Source: Eleftheria terrae (GTDB taxonomy: Bacteria; Pseudomonadota; Gammaproteobacteria; Burkholderiales; Burkholderiaceae_C). Taken from it: a stretch of 64,000 nucleotides of DNA. The DNA lies in the NCBI RefSeq assembly GCF_030419005.1, contig NZ_CP106951.1, positions 2,914,001-2,978,000 of the forward strand, written 5' to 3'. Position 1 is the stretch's first letter, and each line of letters opens with the position of its first letter. A program made the translations under genes and the position numbers. Below, one piece after another: positions 55,721-64,000 of the stretch. The notes beneath the pieces are model-generated. The model had not been told where the DNA came from. It saw only the letters and a list, made by a program, of their open reading frames with translations, and searched no databases.

Positions 55721-58387
55721 GTGAGCGAGCCGAAGCCTGATGCTCCGCGCCTCAATCGCTTGTTTCGAACGGCGATTGTTACAGGCGTCGAGAGCGCGGT
55801 TCGCCTGCACATCGAGCGGGGTGACGACCTCAATGCCCGTGACGACAAGGGGCTGACGGCATTGATGATCGCGGCCTCTCACGACCGGGCGGGCATATGC
55901 GAACTTCTGCTGCAAGCCGGCGCCGACCCGACCGCGCGTGATCCAGCCGGGAATGACGCTCTCTTCCACGCCAAGCGCCTCGGCGCTCAGCGTGCGGCGG
56001 AACGCATCGCGGCAGCCGTATCCGTAACGGGCGCTGGCGCGACGGCAGTTGCGTGTCCGCAAGAAGACAGCCATCCACCGGCCTCGGGCGTCACGCTGCC
56101 GATCTTTCGACCGGCCTCGCCTCTACCGGAATTCGGGCCAAGCGCTGGTCAATCGGGCGAGCAGCGGGCGTCGATTGCCCTCAGCAATTCGGCCCCAGCA
56201 GGTGCGCCTTCCGGCGGCAACCACGGCGTGACTCCTGTCCCATCTCCAGGAGACAACCAGCGCCAGGATGTCATGGACCTTGACGAGCTCACGGACGGCT
56301 TCGGCAGCGGCCTGCCTGCCGCTCTTGACGCCTGGGAAGCAGAGGAGGATCGGCCGGCCCCGGTGGATGACCGCTCAGTGGCGGAAGCAGCAGCAGCGAT
56401 CCAGGCATCGATCTCACTGCATGCCCCGGTCGATTCGTCCGCTGCGTGGGACGATATCGAGGTGATTCTGCCGCACTTGGCGGCCCCGCTGCCGAGTGCG
56501 GAAGGCGCCAAAGGTGTCGCCGAACTGCGCCGCCTCGTCCTGAGAGCGGTACGGGAAGGGAGCGTGCCGCTTGCCGCCGTTGAGGACCTGTCCCTTGATC
56601 CCGAGCAGGACAAGGACGCGGCGGGCAAGGTCCTGCTCCGCATTGTCTTGAACGACCTCGGGGCGGAAATTGATGACCGCGTGGAGTACCGCTCTCCATT
56701 CGACAACTTCGAGGTGTTTGTCGATCCCGACGAGACGTCTGAGGAAGAGGCCGCCGTCTCCGACGCGCTGGCATTTCTGGATGACCTCCGGTCGAACCGG
56801 AACGACCCGGTCCGTCTCTATATGAGAGACCTGCACCGCAAGCGACTCGTAACCGCCGAGGAGGAGATTGCACTGGCGCAGGCGATGGAGAGGGGCGTGG
56901 ATGAGGCGCTCGACGCCCTTTCAGCATGGCCCGCAGGCCTTCAGCACCTCGTCGTGGCAGCAGATTCCGTGCGCAGGGGCGCCCGGCCCATGAGCTGGAT
57001 TACGGCCGAGGCTGGAGATGATGTCCCGCCTGAGGAAGACGCTGGAGATGCGGCAGGCATTGAAGATGTTGGCCGACCGCGTTCCTCGCAAGAGGGGAAC
57101 GGATCCGACGACGAACCGGGGGTTGAACTGGAGGACCGTTCGGCCGATCCTGTTGGTTTTCTCAGGAGGATTGCAGATCTGGCGAACATGTGTGGAGCGG
57201 CCGCGCTTCCCATCGAGATTCGTCGAACACTCGCCGAGCTTCGCATCACGAGGCAGTTCCTGCTGGACCTATGCGCCGCGGCAAGCGAAGACAGAACGGC
57301 ATCGGCGTCGCGCTTTTCCTCCGCAGTCCGGGCCTATCGGGACGCGAGGGATCGCCTGACGGATGCGAACCTGAAGCTGGTGTTGACGGTTGCCAGGAGG
57401 TATCACGGCCTGGGCGTACCGATGGAAGATCTCCTTCAGGAAGGCAACATCGGGCTGCTGAAGGCCGTCGACAAGTTTGACTGGCGCCGGGGGCTCAAGT
57501 TCTCGACCATGGCGATCTGGTGGATCCGCCAGCAGGTCAGCCGCTCGGTGGCCGACAAGTCCCTCCTCATCCGGCTTCCGGTCCACATGTTCGACACGGC
57601 CCGCCGCATTCTGAGAGAGGACGAGGACTTCGAAAGGGAGACGGGCCGTCGAGCCCCGGTCAAATGGTTGGCCGAACGGCTTTCGCTGCCGATCGCAAAG
57701 ATCGGTCCGGCGCTGCGCGCAACCTCCGAGCCCCTCCCTGTTGAGGCGCTCGATCTTGAACCAGGCATCGAGAACCGGTGCAACGCCGATCCGTTCGAGC
57801 ATGTCGCGGCCTTGCACTTGCGCCGGACGCTGGACGTGCAGCTGCGCGGCCTCGGGGCCAAGCAGGAGCAGGTACTCCGCATGCGCTTTGGCTTCGGGCT
57901 GGACGACGCACTCACGCTGGAGGAAGTGGGCGAAAAGTACCAGGTCACTAGAGAACGGATCAGGCAGATAGAGGCAGCCGCCCTCCGCGACCTTCGACAT
58001 CCGCACCGCTCCGGGTCCCTTGCAGCGTGGCTCGGTAAGGACCCTTCATCCGTACAACAGGGCGAACACGAGCGCGACAGCGATGCCGCCAGGAAGATGG
58101 TCGGCAGGGGCGCTCTCCCCTCCAACGCGCGGGGGGCACGAAGGCAACGCATGACAGTCGAGGCATCCTCCACGCCGGAGGAGCCCGCGAAACCGTCCGC
58201 TCTTGCCCGCCTGCTCGAAAGGTGCCTTCAGAACGGCATTCCCGTCGAGGACCTCCGGCAGCAGCACGGCGCCGGGTCGGTCTGGGTCTACCTCAACGAC
58301 CCCGAAGACAGCACCCTGCGTCGCCTGGCACGGGATCTTATGGCCATGGGCTTCGAGCACTGGCCGGGGAAAGGTTACTGGCGATGA
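55721..58387 (+). CDS. ankyrin-repeat/sigma-70 fusion protein
   Basis: 888 aa from GTG 55721 (GAGGTG box). N-terminus: two to three ankyrin repeats (VRLHIERGDDLNARDDKGLT, ALMIAASHDRAGICELLLQA, GADPTARDPAGNDALFHAKR). A long Ala/Pro-rich linker follows. Then a full primary-type sigma factor: region 1.2 NDPVRLYMRDLHRKRLVTAE (about 365), region 2 LTDANLKLVLTVARRYHGLG, MEDLLQEGNIGLLKAVDKFD, KFSTMAIWWIRQQVSR (about 545-610), region 3, and region 4 LTLEEVGEKYQVTRERIRQI (about 735). After region 4 come a linker and a 78-residue domain ending MGFEHWPGKGYWR that I do not recognise. The gene overlaps the next by 4 bp. It probably directs RNA polymerase to specific promoters, perhaps those of this operon. 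Confidence 0.88.
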   Translation: MSEPKPDAPRLNRLFRTAIVTGVESAVRLHIERGDDLNARDDKGLTALMIAASHDRAGICELLLQAGADPTARDPAGNDALFHAKRLGAQRAAERIAAAVSVTGAGATAVACPQEDSHPPASGVTLPIFRPASPLPEFGPSAGQSGEQRASIALSNSAPAGAPSGGNHGVTPVPSPGDNQRQDVMDLDELTDGFGSGLPAALDAWEAEEDRPAPVDDRSVAEAAAAIQASISLHAPVDSSAAWDDIEVILPHLAAPLPSAEGAKGVAELRRLVLRAVREGSVPLAAVEDLSLDPEQDKDAAGKVLLRIVLNDLGAEIDDRVEYRSPFDNFEVFVDPDETSEEEAAVSDALAFLDDLRSNRNDPVRLYMRDLHRKRLVTAEEEIALAQAMERGVDEALDALSAWPAGLQHLVVAADSVRRGARPMSWITAEAGDDVPPEEDAGDAAGIEDVGRPRSSQEGNGSDDEPGVELEDRSADPVGFLRRIADLANMCGAAALPIEIRRTLAELRITRQFLLDLCAAASEDRTASASRFSSAVRAYRDARDRLTDANLKLVLTVARRYHGLGVPMEDLLQEGNIGLLKAVDKFDWRRGLKFSTMAIWWIRQQVSRSVADKSLLIRLPVHMFDTARRILREDEDFERETGRRAPVKWLAERLSLPIAKIGPALRATSEPLPVEALDLEPGIENRCNADPFEHVAALHLRRTLDVQLRGLGAKQEQVLRMRFGFGLDDALTLEEVGEKYQVTRERIRQIEAAALRDLRHPHRSGSLAAWLGKDPSSVQQGEHERDSDAARKMVGRGALPSNARGARRQRMTVEASSTPEEPAKPSALARLLERCLQNGIPVEDLRQQHGAGSVWVYLNDPEDSTLRRLARDLMAMGFEHWPGKGYWR

Positions 58388-59880
58388 GCCGCGGAACTCG
58401 CAACGCACCGCCCCGCGCGTCCGCGATGCTGCAGTCGCTACGCGGCCTCGGCTACTCCACCGGATCCGCACTTGCCGATATCGTCGACAACAGCATCTCG
58501 GCCGGAGCGCGGGAGGTCCGCATCGACTTCGCCTGGAGCGGTCCCGACAGCCGGATTTCGATTCTCGACGATGGCGACGGCATGACGGACTCCCAACTCG
58601 AGAGTGCGATGACCCTCGGCGACAAGAGCCCGGTGGATTCCCGCGAACCGCAGGATCTCGGCCGCTTCGGCCTGGGACTGAAGACCGCCTCCTTTTCGCA
58701 ATGCCGGCGGCTGACGGTCGCTTCCGTGGTCGGCCCGAGTACTGCCTGCCTGCGCTGGGACCTCGACCAGCTGGCCGCCAGTGCCGATGGAGGGTGGCTG
58801 CTGTTCGAAGGGCCGGCTACCGGCTCCGAGCCCTTCCTCGTGCAACTCTCAGGACGAAGCGCGGGAACACTCGTGTTGTGGGAGGCGATGGACCGGATCG
58901 TCACGCCCGGGTACACGGCGGACGACTTCAACGACATGATAGATGGCGCCGAACGGCACTTGGCCATGGTGTTCCATCGCCTTCTGGGCGGTCCCCGGAG
59001 GCGCTTGCGGCTGCTGATCAACGGGCGGCCCGTACTGCCCTGGGACCCTTTCATGAGCGGTCATGCTGCAAAGCCATGGGCGTCCCCGATCGCCAGGATG
59101 CCGACCGACGTCGGCAAGATCGAGGTCGAGTGCCATGTACTGCCCCACAAGGACCAGCTGACGGCGGAAGAGTTCGAAGCGGCCGCCGGTCCCGAGGGCT
59201 GGACGGCGCAGCAGGGCTTCTATGTCTATCGCAACGAGCGGCTGCTGCTTGCCGGAGGATGGCTGGGCCTGGGGCAGGGCCGCGCATGGAACCGGGAAGA
59301 GGCTCACAGGCTGGCCCGCATCCGGCTCGACATCCCGAACACGGCCGACACGGCCTGGAGGATCGACATCCGGAAATCAACGGCGCGGCCGCCCGTGACT
59401 CTTCGCCCCTGGCTGACGCGTCTGGCAGAGGACACGCGTGCCCGCGCGCGAAAGGTGTTTGCGTATCGGGGAGCACCGGCAACGGGCCACAGAGGTGTCC
59501 CGCTGGATCATGCCTGGCGGGCCGAGCACAGCAGGTCGGGCGTCAAATACCGGATCGACGAAAGACACCCGGCGATTGCGGCGGTCCTTGACGGTTCAGG
59601 CCCCCAGGCCACACTCGTGCGCGCCATGCTGAGGGTGATCGAGGAAACGGTGCCGGTGCAGCGCATCTGGCTTGACACGGCAGAGAACAGGGAAACCCCT
59701 CGCACGGCCTTCGCGGGAGAACCGCCGAAGGCCGTCATCGAGGCGCTATTCCCTTTCTACGAAGACATGGTCAAACGCCGCGGGATGAGTGCTCAGGCCG
59801 CCAAGCGAACGCTGCTCGGCATGGAGCCATTCCAGAACTATCCGGCGCTCGTCGACGGCCTACCGGACGAGCTGCAGTGA
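58384..59880 (+). CDS. MORC/MutL-like GHKL ATPase (defence)
   Basis: 498 aa; the ATG overlaps the sigma stop as ATGA. GHKL ATP-binding motifs: LADIVDNSISAGA (Asn about 36), ILDDGDGMT (62-66) and GRFGLGLKTASF (93-104). The middle part (HKDQLTAEEFEAAAGPEGWT, GFYVYRNERLLLAGGW, LDIPNTADTAWRIDIRKSTA) matches the S5-like domain of the prokaryotic paraMORC family. Such ATPases occur with Z1 helicases, PD-(D/E)XK nucleases and AIPR proteins in predicted restriction-like systems. A strand-clamp or DNA-topology role is inferred from GHKL relatives. Confidence 0.88.
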   Translation: MSRGTRNAPPRASAMLQSLRGLGYSTGSALADIVDNSISAGAREVRIDFAWSGPDSRISILDDGDGMTDSQLESAMTLGDKSPVDSREPQDLGRFGLGLKTASFSQCRRLTVASVVGPSTACLRWDLDQLAASADGGWLLFEGPATGSEPFLVQLSGRSAGTLVLWEAMDRIVTPGYTADDFNDMIDGAERHLAMVFHRLLGGPRRRLRLLINGRPVLPWDPFMSGHAAKPWASPIARMPTDVGKIEVECHVLPHKDQLTAEEFEAAAGPEGWTAQQGFYVYRNERLLLAGGWLGLGQGRAWNREEAHRLARIRLDIPNTADTAWRIDIRKSTARPPVTLRPWLTRLAEDTRARARKVFAYRGAPATGHRGVPLDHAWRAEHSRSGVKYRIDERHPAIAAVLDGSGPQATLVRAMLRVIEETVPVQRIWLDTAENRETPRTAFAGEPPKAVIEALFPFYEDMVKRRGMSAQAAKRTLLGMEPFQNYPALVDGLPDELQ

Positions 59881-59902
59881 ACGCAAGCACAAGGACTTCG
59901 AC

Positions 59903-62791
59903 ATGACCGAGAACGACCGAGCGCTCGCCGACGCCATCAGCATCGCGCAGACGCTTATGCGTGGAGACAAGGAAAAGGGAGGCATCACACCGGCCCTCAT
60001 CGCGGAAAAGGTGAAAGTCGCCGCGACAATGCTGGCCTCCGCGCACCCCGGCGGGATTGACGAGGCGTGTGCGGTTGCAGAGCTCATCCGGCGCTTCAGT
60101 CACTGGATCGGGAGGGACTCGACGCTCGAGAACGACGAGAACCACAGGCCCTGGCTCGTCTCGGCAAGGAAGAAGGACTGGCGCTACTGGCAGCGGTATC
60201 AAGGCTACCTGGAGCGAAAGCTGGCCCTCGACGTGGTCCAGGCTCTTGACGAGTCAACGGACAACATCCTCAGGCAGCTGGAGGATCCGCTCCGGGAAGG
60301 TGCATGGGATCGCCGGGGACTGGTCGTCGGCCACGTCCAGTCGGGCAAGACCAGCAACTACTCCGGCTTGGTGTGCAAGGCGGCAGACGCCGGATACAAG
60401 ATCATCATCGTCCTCGCCGGGGTGCACAACAACCTGCGGGCGCAAACGCAGATCCGTCTCGAAGAATGCTTCCTCGGCTATGAGACGTCGGCGAACCGAG
60501 ATCCGGGCAAGCCGATCGGCGTTGCCGAGATTGATAGCGATCCGAGCATTCACCCGCATTGCGCAACAACCCGTGCCGACAACGGCGACTTCAGTGCGAC
60601 AGTCGCCAGGCATTTCGCCATCACGCCCGAGGAGCGGCCGTGGCTGTTCGTCGTGAAGAAGCAGAAGACGGTCCTCACCCAGCTCCTCAAGTGGATCCGG
60701 GGGCACGTCGCGGACACCACTGACAGGGCTACCGGGCGCCGGGTCGTCACCAAACTGCCGCTGCTCGTCATCGACGACGAGGCGGACCACGCTTCCGTCG
60801 ACACGGGCGAACAGCTGTTCGATGCGGACGGCAAGCCGGACGAGGAGCATCAGCCCAAGACCATCAACAGCCTCATCCGGAAGATCCTTCATGCCTTCGA
60901 GAAGTCGGCCTACGTGGGCTACACGGCGACGCCATTTGCCAACATCTTCATCCACCGGCGCAACGAGACCCCGGAAGAGGGCCCCGACCTGTTCCCCGAG
61001 GCGTTCATCGTCAACCTAGCCGCCCCGTCCAACTATGTAGGTCCCGCCCGGGTCTTCGGTCTCCTGGGCCCCGAGGGGCGGGACGGAGGGCTGCCGCTCA
61101 CGCGCCCGGTCGCCGATCATGTGAACAGGGAGGAACCGGGCGGCTGGATGCCTGCGAGACACAGGAAGGAGCACATCCCCATCTACAACGGCCAGGAGGC
61201 GATTCCTCCCTCGCTCAGGAACGCGATCTGTTCCTTCGTCCTGGCATGCGCTGCACGGACCTGCCGCGGGCAGGGCTCTCATCACTCCTCCATGCTGGTC
61301 CACGTGACGCGCTTTACCGCGGTGCAGCAGCACGTGCATCTGCAGGTCGAGGAGGCTGTGCGGAGGATGAAACAGCGGATCACGCGCCGGATCGACCACG
61401 AGGAACTGCTGGAGCAGCTTCGGCGGTTGTGGGAAGAGGACTTCGTTCCGACCTCGGCAGAGCTCGAGCAGCTCGTCCCGGAAGCAGATGGCGCGCGGAA
61501 GGTTCCTGCCTGGGACGAGATCGCGCATGCGCTCCCCGATGTGATCTCGGACATCTCGGTCCGCACGGTGAACGGCACGGCAAAGGACGCACTCGACTAC
61601 GCGGACGAGGAAGGCCACGGACTGAAGGTCATAGCGATCGGCGGAGACAAGCTTGCACGGGGGCTGACACTGGAAGGCCTGTGCACGAGCTACTTCGTTC
61701 GGACGACGAAGATGTACGACACGCTGATGCAAATGGGGCGCTGGTTCGGGTACCGGCCGGGTTACGTGGACCTGTGCCGCCTGTACACCAGTGACGACTT
61801 GGTCGAATGGTTCGGGCACATCGCGGACGCGTCGGAGGAGCTGCGCGAGGAATTTGACGACATGGCCGATCGCGGCGCGAAGCCGCGCGACTACGGTCTG
61901 AAAGTTCAGTCTCATCCGACGCTGCTGGTGACGTCGCCGCTCAAGATGCGCACTGCGAAGAGCCTGCAGCTTTCGTTCAGCGGCGAACTCCTGGAAACGG
62001 TCTCCCTCTTCGACGACGGGCCTCAGCTCGATCGCAACCTGTCCGCGACAGCGCAGTTGATCCGGGCAATGGGGCCTCCAGTCCACGCAGGAGAGATCAG
62101 CCGGTCGCGCGGGGGTGGCAAACACGTGTGGCAGGGCCACCTCTGGCAGGGCATCCCGGCCGACTTGGTCGCCGAGTTTCTTGAAGGATACGCGACGCAC
62201 CCCAAGGCGACCAAGGTGAAGAGCGGCCTGCTCGCCCAGTTCATCCGATCAATGGCTACCGAAGGGGAACTCACCTCGTGGACCGTTGTGATGCTGGGAG
62301 GCGGGGACGGCGGTTCTTACACCTTCCCGGGGGGCATCACGATTGATAGGATGCTCAAGCGTAAGGCAGGGGACCCGCGCGATCGCTATGCTATCGGCCG
62401 GCTTCTCTCGCCCAGGGACGAAGCCATCGACCTGGAGGGACCCGCCTGGGAGGCCGCCTTGACGGCAACCCGGCACGCCTGGACAAAAGATCCGGGCCGG
62501 CACAAGGACGGTCAGGTACCGCAGCCGCCGGAGCTTCCTAACGGACCGGCGATCCGGCGCATCCGCGGGAACGGTGCAGAGGGAGTTGCGCCAGCACCGG
62601 AGCGAGGACTGTTGCTGATTTATCCGCTCGATCCCGCCAAGTCAGACCAGCCGGCCCTCAAAGGCCGCACGGCTCCGGTGATCGCGATCGGCCTCAGCTT
62701 CCCGCAGAGCAACTCCGGGATCAAGGTTGAGTACAAGGTGGACCACCTGACGTGGGAGCGCTGGGAGCAGGAATATGGCCCGACAGAGTGA
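59903..62791 (+). CDS. Z1-domain superfamily 2 helicase-like protein
   Basis: 962 aa from ATG 59903 (AAGGA eight bases upstream); the frame is open earlier but overlaps the MORC-like gene. Walker A GHVQSGKTSN at 143-152, Walker B with LLVIDDEADHASV, then YVGYTATPFANIFIH (motif III-like), and the Z1 signature IAIGGDKLARGLTLEGLCTS with MYDTLMQMGRWFGYRPGYVD. Z1 proteins are ATP-dependent DNA translocases of MORC-linked defence systems. 22 bp after the MORC-like gene; its end overlaps the next gene by 17 bp. Confidence 0.92.
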   Translation: MTENDRALADAISIAQTLMRGDKEKGGITPALIAEKVKVAATMLASAHPGGIDEACAVAELIRRFSHWIGRDSTLENDENHRPWLVSARKKDWRYWQRYQGYLERKLALDVVQALDESTDNILRQLEDPLREGAWDRRGLVVGHVQSGKTSNYSGLVCKAADAGYKIIIVLAGVHNNLRAQTQIRLEECFLGYETSANRDPGKPIGVAEIDSDPSIHPHCATTRADNGDFSATVARHFAITPEERPWLFVVKKQKTVLTQLLKWIRGHVADTTDRATGRRVVTKLPLLVIDDEADHASVDTGEQLFDADGKPDEEHQPKTINSLIRKILHAFEKSAYVGYTATPFANIFIHRRNETPEEGPDLFPEAFIVNLAAPSNYVGPARVFGLLGPEGRDGGLPLTRPVADHVNREEPGGWMPARHRKEHIPIYNGQEAIPPSLRNAICSFVLACAARTCRGQGSHHSSMLVHVTRFTAVQQHVHLQVEEAVRRMKQRITRRIDHEELLEQLRRLWEEDFVPTSAELEQLVPEADGARKVPAWDEIAHALPDVISDISVRTVNGTAKDALDYADEEGHGLKVIAIGGDKLARGLTLEGLCTSYFVRTTKMYDTLMQMGRWFGYRPGYVDLCRLYTSDDLVEWFGHIADASEELREEFDDMADRGAKPRDYGLKVQSHPTLLVTSPLKMRTAKSLQLSFSGELLETVSLFDDGPQLDRNLSATAQLIRAMGPPVHAGEISRSRGGGKHVWQGHLWQGIPADLVAEFLEGYATHPKATKVKSGLLAQFIRSMATEGELTSWTVVMLGGGDGGSYTFPGGITIDRMLKRKAGDPRDRYAIGRLLSPRDEAIDLEGPAWEAALTATRHAWTKDPGRHKDGQVPQPPELPNGPAIRRIRGNGAEGVAPAPERGLLLIYPLDPAKSDQPALKGRTAPVIAIGLSFPQSNSGIKVEYKVDHLTWERWEQEYGPTE

Positions 62792-63779
62792 GGAGTTCAT
62801 CCTGGCTTGGCAATCGCTGTCGAGCACCGACGGAAACAGCGGATGGCGGACGATCCCGATTGCCCCATCGGGGCGGTGCCTCCTCAGTGCTGGTCGGCGC
62901 TTCCCCGGCAACGAGGAGGCATTGCTGGTTCGCTTCCCCGGAGCGTCGCTCCCGGCCGCGGACAAGCTGCCCGAGGGCCAGGGCTTCAACGTGGAGCGGG
63001 TTGACCTCAACCAGGCCGGCACCCTGTCTCTGGCTCTCAGCCGCAAGTCGACGGGCAGCGCCGAGCTGTTCCTTGCCATGGCCTGTGACGTGGCGGGGGC
63101 CCTCGATGCTGAGACATCACTTGACCCCCAGCGATCACTGCGCGGCTTCCTCGGTCGCGTGCGTGCGTGGCAGGAATTCATGCGCACGGGGGGGCAGGCG
63201 CTGAGCGCCGAGGCAGAGACGGGGCTGATCGGGGAACTGACAATGCTTTCGGCCATCGTCGAGACCGGCATGCCGCCCGCAGCAGCGATCGAGTCATGGG
63301 TGGGGCCGCTGGGCGGTACGCAGGACTTCCTGCTCGGAACAGGAGCGATCGAGGTGAAGGCGACACTTGCCTCGTCCGGCTTCCCCGCTCGAATCGTTTC
63401 GCTCGACCAGCTCGATGACTCGGTTCGCCAGCCACTCTTCCTGGCCGGGTTGAGATTTCGGCAGCATGCAGACGGGCGGTCGCTTCCCGAATCGGTTGCC
63501 GACTTGCGAAGCAGGACCGGAGACGACACCGAAGCCGGGAGGATGCTGGCGGAACGCCTCCTGGCGGCGGGCTACCTCGGCAGCCACGCCGGTCGGTACT
63601 CCCGGCGCGTGGAACTGGCAGAGATGCGTATCCTCCTGGTGACCGCAAGCTTTCCCCGTCTGACTCACGCGACCGTCCCCGCCGGAATATTCAGGGCGGC
63701 TTATGAACTCGACCTCGACAGGGTGCATGGCAATGGCCTCAGCCTTGTCGAAGCGCTCCAAGCATTGAAGGTGCTGTAG
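62775..63779 (+). CDS. PD-(D/E)XK motif protein (DUF4420-like)
   Basis: 334 aa; ATG inside the end of the Z1 gene, behind GGGAGCAGG. The nuclease-fold signature is visible: Glu in ETGLIGELTML (about 154), Asp in GGTQDFLLG (184) and E-V-K in GAIEVKAT (193-195), followed by the beta-strand VSLDQLDD. This is the pattern of the PD-(D/E)XK family that accompanies Z1 and AIPR proteins. Likely the endonuclease of the system, cutting DNA when activated by the ATPases (inference). Confidence 0.88.
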   Translation: MARQSEEFILAWQSLSSTDGNSGWRTIPIAPSGRCLLSAGRRFPGNEEALLVRFPGASLPAADKLPEGQGFNVERVDLNQAGTLSLALSRKSTGSAELFLAMACDVAGALDAETSLDPQRSLRGFLGRVRAWQEFMRTGGQALSAEAETGLIGELTMLSAIVETGMPPAAAIESWVGPLGGTQDFLLGTGAIEVKATLASSGFPARIVSLDQLDDSVRQPLFLAGLRFRQHADGRSLPESVADLRSRTGDDTEAGRMLAERLLAAGYLGSHAGRYSRRVELAEMRILLVTASFPRLTHATVPAGIFRAAYELDLDRVHGNGLSLVEALQALKVL

Positions 63780-63781
63780 AA

Positions 63782-64000
63782 ATGTCACTGCCCGATTTCC
63801 TGCGAGAGACGCAGACCGAAGTCAGGAACCAGATGGCTGACGGTTCTCCGTTTGCCGAGCTGGTTTTCTGCGAAATTGCCATGCAGCACATGGCCGAGAT
63901 CGGCATGACCTTCGAGCCGGTTTCCTGTCATTTCCAGGGGAAGGTGCTCAATGCCAATCTGCGCCTCAGCGGTTACGCACTGTCGGAAGAGCAGGACCAG
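63782..64000 (+). CDS. AIPR-family protein, 5' end
   Basis: Starts two bases after the stop of the nuclease gene and runs off the window; 73 codons are visible. The N-terminus MSLPDFLRETQTEVRNQMAD, FAELVFCEIAMQHMAEIG, FEPVSCHFQGKVLNANLRLS, GYALSEEQ is the usual beginning of AIPR (abortive phage infection) proteins. These are about 550-700 aa, so most of the gene lies outside. It completes the ATPase-Z1-nuclease-AIPR order. Confidence 0.75.
   Translation, partial: MSLPDFLRETQTEVRNQMADGSPFAELVFCEIAMQHMAEIGMTFEPVSCHFQGKVLNANLRLSGYALSEEQDQ

Noticed and set aside
58203..59591. 462-codon plus-strand frame inside the MORC-like gene
   Set aside because: Alternative frame of the GHKL ATPase gene, Arg/Gly/Pro-rich, no ribosome binding site.
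61016..62200. 394-codon minus-strand frame
   Set aside because: Antisense to the Z1 helicase gene, which has clear catalytic motifs in the right order.

Overview
The window is high-GC DNA with the gene content of a Burkholderiales betaproteobacterium. This rests on a two-gene infA/cold-shock cassette, an H-NS protein with a Lys/Ala-rich histone-H1-like tail, an MCP-cheY-STAS-cheA-cheW-cheR cluster and a small Lys-rich 'MPKGQQRSNKEAKKPKK' protein that I associate with this order. The organism is an inference and I cannot name a species. No rRNA, tRNA or CRISPR array was seen. The many insertion sequences, IS fragments and broken genes point to an accessory region (genomic island or megaplasmid).

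Layout. 1-9.5 kb: a 3' gene end, a PhnD-like lipoprotein coupled to a membrane PAS-GGDEF diguanylate cyclase, three small genes on the minus strand including an R2K-type ATP-grasp protein, a graveyard of IS fragments (ISL3, IS3, IS66) and a decayed HAF-repeat gene, then an IS481 element next to a single-domain response regulator. 9.9-14.1 kb: a secreted cupin protein divergent from a LuxR-type response regulator and a sensor kinase that is split by an IS with a perfect 7-bp target duplication. 14.2-21.5 kb: an infA-csp cassette between two copies of a dispersed hairpin repeat, a second copy of the same IS, a complete IS66 element and a 112-bp MITE. 22-24.6 kb: a MEDS-PAS-PAS hybrid kinase. 24.7-35.4 kb: an IS3 element followed by an eight-gene chemotaxis operon (minus strand) with a good sigma-28-like promoter but no cheB or cheD. 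35.7-42.6 kb: a second identical MITE, a 1078-aa hybrid kinase whose last codons come from a third copy of the IS, itself interrupted by an IS3-family element.

42.7-55 kb holds competition and defence genes: a Tse2-like toxin with a Tsi2-like partner, a LysR gene split by an IS at CTAG, a SymE-like protein, H-NS, an SH3-like exported protein, a glyoxalase-related protein and a 1493-aa NACHT STAND ATPase. 55.7-64 kb is a tightly packed operon: an ankyrin/sigma-70 fusion, a MORC/MutL-like GHKL ATPase, a Z1-domain helicase, a PD-(D/E)XK protein and the start of an AIPR protein. The last four match a predicted restriction-like defence module; the dedicated sigma-70 protein with N-terminal ankyrin repeats and an extra C-terminal domain is the most unusual item in the window and may control the module.
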